DNA from: Lactarius indigo
Taxonomy: Eukaryota > Basidiomycota > Agaricomycetes > Russulales > Russulaceae
Direction: 5' to 3'
Assembly: GCA_025766275.1 (NCBI GenBank)
Contig: JAFKAC010000001.1
Span: 930,001 to 994,000 of the forward strand
DNA length: 64,000 nucleotides
Positions 52,117 through 61,510 of the stretch are shown here, in pieces (position 1 is the stretch's first letter; the number at the start of each line of letters is the position of its first letter). The notes under the pieces are model-generated. The model had not been told where the DNA came from, ran no database searches, and worked only from the letters and a program-made list of their open reading frames with translations. The translations under genes and the position numbers were made by a program.

Positions 52117-54477
52117 TGAAGATCTGGAGTGAATAGATTATAGAAAGTACAACGAGGGTGGAGCGTGTCGCGAGTGACCGCTCTCGGCCGATTGCAATGA
52201 GCACCACGAGGCGGTAACGGGGTTGACCGAACCGCAAGCGCTCGATGCTCGGTTTATTATTGCAAAAGTCGTTTTGTGCGCTTTCATGAGTCGGGTTTGT
52301 GTTGTAGATGTTGATGCGACGTTGATGTGAAGACCTCTGACAGCCCCTAGTTGTCATTAGGCTTTTCTCGACGGCAACCGCGTCCCGGTCTCTCACCACG
52401 ACGCTTAACTGACGCTTATAATGTCCTTATCGTTCAATTGCCCCGCCTCTCCAAATCTTCTAGACCGATGCTATTGGGACGCTAAATGCCACTTTCAACT
52501 TATCCTGTCGCAGCCAGAGAGATAGAAATGTTTAGGTGCGTGCAGATACTTTTGTCTTTTTGTTCTTGGACACATATTTATTCTGGGGCACAAATCAAAG
52601 ATACAGACCGGTCTCACCGAAAGGCCGATATACTTTTGACTTACTTCCAAGTGCTTATCAGCCCGCGATCGCTCAAAGCAAAATATTGAAGTGCCCACAT
52701 TATACACACCTCCTGCACTACACGTACCTCAAAGTATGTTTGCAGTAATGTCGGTGCCTCTCCACACTGGCTCCCAACACCTACCGAACGTGAGGCCGGA
52801 GCTCGTCGCCTATCCCAAATTTTTTCCCGGCTTAGATCCCCTTATTTTCTTTTCGCCGGTCGAGGATACTCCTGGAAGAGCGTTCTCATGATTGGGGACA
52901 TCGTCGTCCCATTCATGGCTAGCTTGCAACCAACGACCTCCACAACCAGACCGTCTTCTGTTTCTCTTTCGAATACTCGGTGCAAGTCTGCAGGTCCCCC
53001 ACAGGAAAGCACATCGAGGACGACAATGCGGCGGTGCGTACGTGTCTCATTGTGGTTGATTGGGTGGGCGCCGTCCAGCTTCTCTCTCCGGAGCCATCTC
53101 TGCTAGGTGATGCTAGCAGTTGGTTGAACGGTGACGCATGCACATATTCCCACGTGTAATCCAGGCCCAGCTTAGGTCTTCTCATCCTGCAGGTCCCGTA
53201 TCAACATCTCGTTCCACACGTGCCACGCTCTGGCGATTGCCTCCTGCTCCAATGTACAAACGACGACCTTCCACCTGCTTACTCACGACGTCGCCCCAGA
53301 TCAAAAATTTAGGCTTCATTGATGTACCGCCATCGTGTTGTGCTTCCCTCGAGCTCGCACATGGACAACCCGAGTTCATGCACATGTTCATTCCTTGCCG
53401 CCGTGGCTCCTACTGAAGACCTGTAGTGGGCCCCTGCCCGTGGGCTTTTGGGCTACACACCCATCCCGAAGACTTGTGAGTTAATACTCCAGGCTCGTCC
53501 CAGGGAGACCGACGATTTACAGGGTTAATTTGGGGACGCGGAGTGCTACTGTTCGCCTTCTCCGGAATTCGTATACCAGGAGATACGCATGCAAACAACG
53601 ACAAAGACGTGCAAACATTACCATACATATACCGGCCGTAGCAACAAATGGGCTCTCGCCAGGGCCATTAGTCCACTTTACCCTTCAGAAACGCCCCTGT
53701 CTTTCCAACGAACCACTTTTCGGAACTCTTCTCCACCGACTCTATCGAGGTGCTCAACACCTGTCCCCTAAGCCGCTGCGAAAATGTTAACGGTTTTCAT
53801 CTTTATATCTAGCTATAGCTACATTTACGCCAAGAAGGATGAAGAGAAATGAACTGGTTAATATGAGGTTTGTTCCATGGAGGTGAAGGCCAACTCGGAG
53901 AATTCGAAGGGCGTCACTTGAGCTTAGGCGTCCATCCTACCACTCCTCCTGTTGTGTTGTATTACCGATTAATCTCTTAACGTGACATAAGAATGCGTCA
54001 CCCCATGCACGCCGGCGCCATACGCACGGGATGGTGGAAGTTGTGGACCAGGCACAGGAGACGTCTGTAGAAATACATGCGATAGGCAGCAAGTATGACA
54101 GCGACTGGGACGAGGTGAGAATCTTGCTACCGGGAAAGTTGGAGGTGAAGGGCATGGATTGGAATTTTCGCGCCCGAGAAGGACTGGTGTGAGTCGTTGT
54201 GTCTGATATGGCAACCTACCTCGATGACATACAATCCGCACCGAGGTTCTGCGAGGCACACGTTTTCCCTGCCCGTCCACTGGATGCGCCACAAGTATGC
54301 GCTGGGTTAATCGCAGCTACTTCAGTACATCGCGCTAGGTACACTTATTCTTTTCCGTCTTGTATCACCCTGTTCCCGATCAATTCATGCACCATCTCTA
54401 CCCATTTGGCATCCCGTCAATGTACTGTTTTTAGTTCCGGGCAGTTGATGGAACTCCACGTAACTCCATGGTTCCTG
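52117..54477. other. Intergenic module R, copy beside array copy 4
   Basis: The region 52940-53240 matches 33600-33830, and 53990-54220 matches 34850-35010. No gene supported; small frames are not conserved. Confidence 0.4.
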
Positions 54478-54828
54478 TCAATCTTTTGAGCACCTTGCTG
54501 AGGTCACAGTGTATGGCTTCGGAAAACAGTGACGCACAAAGATGAGAATGCCATCGGCGTCCGCTTTCCATCCTTCTACCATCTTCTTATCCAATTCCGT
54601 CGCCATTTCTAGATACATCGAGAAATTGGGTCCCGACCCATCAACAAAGTTAGACACCCCTGATTGTTCCTGATTCGGCGCTGACTGTGGATACTGACGA
54701 CCACCTACGGGGGTGGATGTGGCGGGTGAGAAAGGTGAGGATAGAACCAAGTGGGAGTAAGTTAAAGTACCTCTGCCTGGGGCTATGTATGCCTCGGTCA
54801 CGTTGACATCCTCAAGAGCTTGGGACAT
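54478..54828 (-). pseudogene. DUF6535 gene, truncated copy 5 (N-terminal exons only)
   Basis: ATG at 54828 (MSQALEDVNVTEAYIAPGRG). A donor, a CAG acceptor near 54681 and the block up to ADGILIF are present, followed by GTGCGTCAC, the usual donor. The sequence then departs from the family at about 54490; no membrane core follows. The copy lost everything after intron 2, probably by unequal recombination or deletion. Confidence 0.7.
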
Positions 54829-55009
54829 TGAATACTTTGGCGTGAGTCGATTATGAATGTGGGAGGGTGGAACGCGTTACGAGTTGTAACTGAAAGTACC
54901 ATAAGGCAGTAATGGATGGGTTTACTTGCAGTTGGGCCACGGTCATTGAGCGATCTTATTTGACCTTGTTGTGTTGATTGTCGATGCCCGAGCCTACACA
55001 TCCGCAACC
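54829..55009. other. Upstream region of truncated copy 5
   Basis: Resembles the 5' flanks at 36550-36660 and 59290-59500. No separate feature. Confidence 0.35.
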
Positions 55010-56473
55010 GCTATTATATCAGAACGGACGCCGAGGCAAAATCAGTGGAAAATACATTCGAAGAAAACGTCCGTGGGTGCTTGGCCACGCTTTTCAGACA
55101 CGCTGATTGCCCAGCTCGCAGGACACATTCGTTGGGCAGACCAAGAACCGGAACTTCAAGTTGTCAGTGCACCTCATATCCAATCGATTCCACACGTGCT
55201 TTGGGGGTCGACTCTAGCCGCGGTGCGTGTCAAAGTTTTCTCCCAGGGTGCTCCGTCACATACCGTCTTCAAGCTATTGTATGCCCACCTATTGAACCTG
55301 CGATCGACCCTCCAGAATCAAAAACGCATGCGGCCGAACTGTTCCCTGTCATCATACCATGACCGTCGGTCTCTTGAAGCTAGAGAGACCGTTCTATGCC
55401 TTGTCTAAGCTTCACCGCACAGTTTGTCTCACACCCCATGACATCTCGCACTCCCGCTCCCGAACTTGCCTTCTTCTCCGCATATCTTACGGCGCAGATG
55501 ATGGACGGAAGCGTTGCCGACGATGCGCTCTACCTCACTACGGCGATGTCATTAACGATTCCAAAGCTTGATTTGAACGGCGTGGGCGGACAGGACCGCT
55601 TATATATGCCAGTGTTTCCGCCCAATGGGTAAGACGCCCCACTTACGAGAAATAGGCGGATGGGCTTCTCGAGGATGAAGTGAGCGTTGGGTAAACTTCG
55701 TATCTTACGGAGCGCATTTGATGGTCTGTTTTAGGCACATATGTATGTGAGTAGGCTGGTCTCTTGCGAGCCTTGTTTGAAATCTTATCTGTCACTCACG
55801 CTCGAACAGGGGGGGGGGGGGGGGGTAGTCTACGAGAAGCGCGAGCCTGACGTCTCAGAAACTCGACGCCGGTGGCAGTGTTAATTCCACACATCCATTT
55901 CGAGTCAATGGACGAGGCGCCTGAAGTTGTCGAGAACCTGGGAGCTATTGGCGAGAGAGAATGCGGAGGGGTTTGCGAAGCCTAGTGGATGCCATGGGTT
56001 GGGTCACGAACAAAAGGCTACGAGGGAGTGGAGAATCGACCGACGTTGATGGGAGAAGGGAAAACACGTAGCACAACCTGCGAAGCAAAGTTACCATCCT
56101 CATCTGCACCCCAACGTTCGGTCATCACCTTGTCCCCTTCGTTTACCACCACGAGGAATATATTGTACCGAAGAGAGGCCCTGTTCCGTCCTCGAAGTTG
56201 GCCTGGGGTTCCTAAGATCTTGCAGACCGAAGGGAGAAATGCATTGGGTGAGCTGGACGTCAGTCGCGCAAGTGGGAGCTAATGCCGTACCCTTGTTGAT
56301 ATTCTCTCGCACGGAGATGTGGCTTGGGGTTCGCGAATTTCGCCATAATATTTGTACTACGCAATAGGACAGTGTACACATCCAATGGTGGGGAAGGAAC
56401 CGGATAGTATCAGTATGGCGGTATCGAGGGCCCAAAAGGAATATGTAACTAAAAGGTTAAACGTTAAACGATA
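55010..56473 (+). other. Intergenic module P, copy 3
   Basis: Matches 37450-38922 closely. It contains a run of 17 G at 55809-55825. Same protein-like plus-strand blocks (SAYLTAQMMDGSVADDALYL), broken by frameshifts. Confidence 0.4.
55809..55825 (+). repeat. Poly-G run
   Basis: 17 consecutive G within module P copy 3; the other copies do not have it. Confidence 0.9.
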
Positions 56474-59286
56474 TCATACCGGTGACCTGAAGGATGTGGG
56501 GGATCGACAATCTCCTGTACGCTCGGCATTTGGCTCGCACCCTGAAGAACCCGCGATAACTACATCCGAGTCAGTAACAAACGATAGTGATAGGGGTTGT
56601 GGTGGACGGTCTGGAGCGGGCATAGTGTCTGCGCGGATTGTCCGAGTCGAGGGGGGGTCAAAAGCGTCATTGTTATTGTGCCAACCAGGCTTCTGGCCAC
56701 CATCGTCTTCGGTAGTAGCACCCAGATTAGGGGAAGAAGTCGGTCCAGGAGAAGCGCTAGAGGTAGCGGTGACTATTATCGGGACAGTGAGATGTAGGAC
56801 TAGATCGTTGGAGAACGAAGACAGCGGCGCACCTGTAGCAAGTATATTGTCGAGAACTGGACCTGACGAAGCCGAAGGTGGGAGGTTTGGTAGATCCGAG
56901 GGTGTCGGTGGCTTTGCATGTTTCTTGATGGAAACAGAAGCGGGTTGGGAGGTCGAGAGAAGAGGAGGGGATGTAGAAGTTTCGGGAGTTGAGCGGGGCA
57001 TCTTTATACCTGAGTTGACAGTATCCTGTGATGCACTAGCTGTGGCCAAAGCTCTTGCGACAACAGGAACGCGGGGGCTTTCGGTAGTTGACTGTAGAGG
57101 GGAGTGGAAAGTGTCAAGCGGTGGCACATCGGTCAAGCCTTCGGTGACACAAAGTGGGGCAGGCAGGTACATGGAAGGTACACCAGGACTGGAAATGGCA
57201 GGGACCAACGCAGGATTATCATGCGGTACAGCGCGAGCAAAGGTGGAGGTAGAGTCATGAATGTGGCCAGCGACAGTGCACACTGGAAACAAGGATGGGC
57301 GCAACGGAAAGTTATGCCAATTGCGCCCGGAGGCGGAGAACCATGTTGGCGGAGAATCGGTATCTTGATGTAGAGATACGTAAATGTTGCACACCGGCAT
57401 GAGGATCTCAGTCCCCATCATCTGATCGTCGTCGTTCTGAGCTTTGTGAACAATTTGATTCCAGAGAGCACAGAACTCGTGCTGCAGTTCAGGTGACGTA
57501 TCCCGTACATCAAATCCAGAAGCTGTTCCCAGAACGTACACGAAACAGCCAGACGGCCAGAATGATTTCCCGAAATGGCCAAATTGCTGGCGAATGATGT
57601 GAATCAAAATGGCAAGTGACAGGCTGTTACCGTTTGCGGCGTAGTCCCGAAGGACAAATTCTGGGACGCGCAGTTCACTTGAGGCGAGAATGAACCACGA
57701 GTCATCGCGCTGTTTCGACGCTGCAATGATATTGGTGACGATAGCTTGTGTAATCAATCCAGTGCCTTGATTTCCGCCGTTGCCCCAGCCTCTCACAATA
57801 CAGCCAAAACTGCTGGTTCGCAGCCCCCTACATTTATATTCGAACATGATACTATGCATGACGTCATAATATTGGTAGGAAAATAATGCTGGATCAAGGG
57901 CCCTGGCGCAGATGAAGGCTCGCCAACGTTTGACTGCTTCCGGAAGTAAATCCGATGAGAATGTGCGGTCAAACAGCCCAGTTAATGCCGTTGAAAGTTT
58001 CTCCTTTTGCTCTTCAGCAAGACTGGGCAGAGGATCTTTGACGAATTCTGAGCTGCGAAAACCAGGTAAGCTGGAAAAGAAGTGCTCGAGTTCGTGGTCT
58101 TCGTCCAAACTGTCAAGTGTCCACAGAAATGCGCGAGTGTCGATCTCCGAAGGTGAATCCAGAGCTGTTCTCTCGACCGTCTTCTGCATGCCTTGCAAGA
58201 GCAATTTCCGATAACCTTCCTCCAGGGATTCAAAGCGACCGTAGGCTTTTTCAGCAAAACGACGAAGAGAAAAGGGCCCAAAACAAAAGCATGGAAAACA
58301 AAAGAGCGTGGAGATGGTGAACCATTGAAAGATCCGAAATGTGACAAATGGTATTGCAGCAACGATGTTCCATGCCGGCAATGAGAGTGGGGTGCGGTAG
58401 GGGCTGTCATGACGAAAGATCGGGACGAAGGTGATGCATCCGTACAGCACTGTGCAAATTCCTATCCATGACACCACTGCCTTGAAAGTCGTCAGGTTGA
58501 CATTCCAAAGGAACACAGATATGCCGGCAAAGAACAGAAACAGGGAAACGTGTAGCAGTGTCGGCAGTGCTTCTACTGCCCATGGAAGGAGAAACTTGTC
58601 AACGCCTTCAGCAAAGAATGCACGAATCCTCGCTCGCTTGTGTAGACTGTAACGTGGCTGGGTGACCTTGAGATATCTTCGTGCACACTGCTGAAGCAAC
58701 GTCGCAAGTAGAGCACAGCTGATACTGATCACCAAGCTCAAGAACAAGAGCGTATTCACCCAAACTGCATATTTTGGCGGAGAAAATGGGGGTGGGGAAG
58801 AAGGGAGGGAAGCCGAAATGTTGGATGCAGGGTCGGCGAGAGTAGCCTGATAGATATTTGCGAGGTAGAAATTGGAAGTGTCCTGTGGGTTCGGTCGAAT
58901 GTCCTGAATGGTCACTGAGACCAACGAGGCGACAGCAGCAGAGAATAAACCAGTCTACTATAGATGAGTCGGTGTGAAACAGTGGGAAGATTGGGACGTA
59001 CAAAAACGAGAATCCCTTCAGCGTCCGCTTTCCATCCTTCGACTATCTTCTCGTCTTCTTCCGTCGCCCTGTCCAGGTACATAGAGAATATGGGCCCTGA
59101 TCCATCGACAAAGTTGGAAATTCCCCGTGGCTCCTGAGAGGGTGCCGGCTGGCGTTGATACGGGTCACCTATGCGAGTGGCAACTGTGGGTGAGAACAGC
59201 AAGGATAGAACCAAGTGTGAGTAGGTACCTCTTCCCGGGCCTATATATGCCCCGGTTACATCGTCATTCTCGAGTGCTTGGGACAT
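56474..59286 (-). CDS. DUF6535 family membrane protein, array copy 6
   Basis: ATG at 59286 (MSQALENDDVTGAYIG). Here the sequence between exon 1 and the N-terminal block is open in frame, so the first intron could be retained. The block ends in EGILVF; a short intron then leads to the main exon (first Met 58924), open for 816 codons to 56474. The membrane core has CARRYLKVTQ where the other copies have WARRYLK. The soluble region and tail are intact, with a GT donor at GPVLDNILATG where a last intron may start. Best preserved copy. Confidence 0.78.
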
Positions 59287-59499
59287 TGGAGTGAGTTGAT
59301 TATGGAGGTAGTGGAACTTGCTGAGGGAGTGACTGTTCTCGGTCAAATGCAAAGCCGCAAGGCGATAGCAGGGTCGGACTCGGACGTATTAGCGCGCTAC
59401 TGGCAGTTGGGCCACGGTCATTTAGAGGCGGTATTATTTGGCTTTGTTTTGTCGAGGTCCAAGTCCACCCATCCACAACCGGTGCAATGGACCAGAACA
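59287..59499. other. Upstream region of array copy 6
   Basis: Resembles 54830-55010 and 36550-36660. No gene supported. Confidence 0.35.
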
Positions 59500-60621
59500 G
59501 ACGCCGTCGCGGATTCGCAGAAGAAACTTTTGAAGACAACGCACATAGGTGCTCGGCCGTGCTTTACATGAAATACAGATTGCTGAGCTCGTAAGGTACA
59601 TCTCGTTGGGCAAACTAGAACCGGAACGTGCAATATGCGCGCCCAATCAATTTGATGGAGGCCTGTGGTCGAGACGGTCAGACATCTCTATCTTTATGAC
59701 GTTCCGTAGAAGAGAGGTTTCGTCGTATTTGGGGATGCCGAGGCTTGAGACAAGTTCACTGGCTGTGGTACGTGCCAATTTTTTTCCCATGACACTCTCG
59801 TCTCTATACCATCTTACAACAGGGATTATTCAACCAAAAAACGCATGAGACCGAACTGTTTCCTATCGTAAAACCACGGTCGTCGATGTGTTAGAGCTAT
59901 GGGGACCTTTCGACGCATAGTCCAAGCTCCCCGCCGCGGATTGTCTCACGTTCATCGACATCATGCACTCCTGACTTCCCGCCGCCGGATTCGCCTCCCT
60001 CTCCTTTCCATATACGATGGACGGAAGTGTCGCCGACGATGTGCTCTATCTCACTGCGGCGGTGTGGTTTTCCTGGATTCGAAGCAGGACCGGAAGGTGT
60101 GTGTAATCGCGGACATGAACGAACGGGACCTCGCAGGGCGCTTCTATATGCCAGTGTTTCTCCCCAACTAGGGTAAGGCGCCGCCTTTTATGAGAAACGG
60201 AGGCGTAGCGCGACGAAGATGCAGGCATTTTGTGAGCTTCATACATTACGGAACGCGTTCGATGGTCGGTTTTAGGCTCCTTTGTGAGTAGTCCGGTCTC
60301 TTACGGGCCCTGTTTGAATGCTTATCGATTATCTATCTCTCATGCTTGAGCAGGGCGAACAGTAGGTCTACGTGTCGTACCTTCGGGTCGTCTGGCGTAG
60401 CAGAAACTTGACGCCGGCGGTGGTGTTGATTCAGCACATCCATTTCGAGTCGACGGACGTGTTTAAGAAGATCGTCGAGAACCTGATTGGCGAAAGAGAT
60501 CGCGGATACCTGGTGGATGTCATAGGTTGAATCACGAACAAGAAAGCTGCGAGGAAGCGGAGAATTGACCGACTAGTCAACCTGAGGACAATGCGAAAAA
60601 GGAAAAGACGTAGCACAACAG
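59500..60621 (+). other. Intergenic module P, copy 4, cut by the copia element
   Basis: Shares RFYMPVF and LIQHIHFESTDVFKKIVENL blocks with the other copies. It stops at the LTR in GTAGCACAACA, a string also found uninterrupted in the other module copies near 30160, 38515 and 56070. Confidence 0.45.
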
Positions 60622-61163
60622 TGTTGAAGCGCAGAACTAACAAGCAAAGGATAAGCTTGAACAGCTAAAGATAGACAAGTTACTTCAGAGGTAGAAGGAA
60701 CTCTAATACCATTACTACACACCTAAAGATAGACAAGTTCTATAGAACGTCTTATAAGTAAAAGGTGAAATGAGTAAGGTAAAGGAAAGAACTTACACTT
60801 CAGAGGTAGAAGGAACTCTGAAGTGTAAAGGCGAAAACAGCAGTCCTTATATACAGGACGCTTAGCTAATAATGGTCTGTGCGCACTGGTGACCCAAACA
60901 CAATACAGGTGGTCTGTGCGTCAGAGGGAGAAACGCCATTGGATGGCAAAGAACAATAGCTGCCTAAAGCAGACAAGTCCGGTATCTTAACTATAGAAGA
61001 ACAATAAGAACCATATATGGATCTATTAATAAAGATAAACAAAAGCGGTCCGTATGAGTCCGGAGTGTCCATAAGTCCATAAGGGACAGATACTGTATAT
61101 AGTATGTGGGCTGACTCAATCAGATCCCACGAGACATGTGACTTTAACAGTCGCGTCTCAACA
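60622..61163 (-). repeat. 3' LTR of the copia element
   Basis: 542 bp bounded by TGTTGA and TCAACA. Inside are direct repeats (60682-60704 and 60797-60819; 60666-60681 and 60724-60739) and a 13-bp perfect hairpin, 60793-60805 with 60816-60828, with a 10-nt loop. Confidence 0.85.
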
Positions 61164-61510
61164 TCCCTCCATGATAGAGACAGTCCACAAAAGTGGTACA
61201 AGCATTGAGTGGAAGTGCCTTGGCAGGGCACTTCACTGCTTTACTGTTCTATGAGAAATGTTTCGATTCTCTGGTTAGAAAGAATCTATGTAGGCAGAAG
61301 TCCTGATAAAGGACAACCTCTTGGAGGTCTTCATGCACTGCTCTATGAGGATAATGTAGTTCAGAGAACTACTTTTTGAAGAGCCGTGAGCTGGGAGATA
61401 AGATGGAACAGGTCCAACTTCTTCAGTTCTCTAAGAAGGGTTTTTCTTAGCTATTAAACTAGGAGGTCTGTTGCAAGTATACACAACAGTTCGACGTCCT
61501 AGAACCCATC
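61164..61510 (-). other. Copia element 3' untranslated region
   Basis: Between the Pol stop and the polypurine tract; no frame of interest. Confidence 0.6.
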
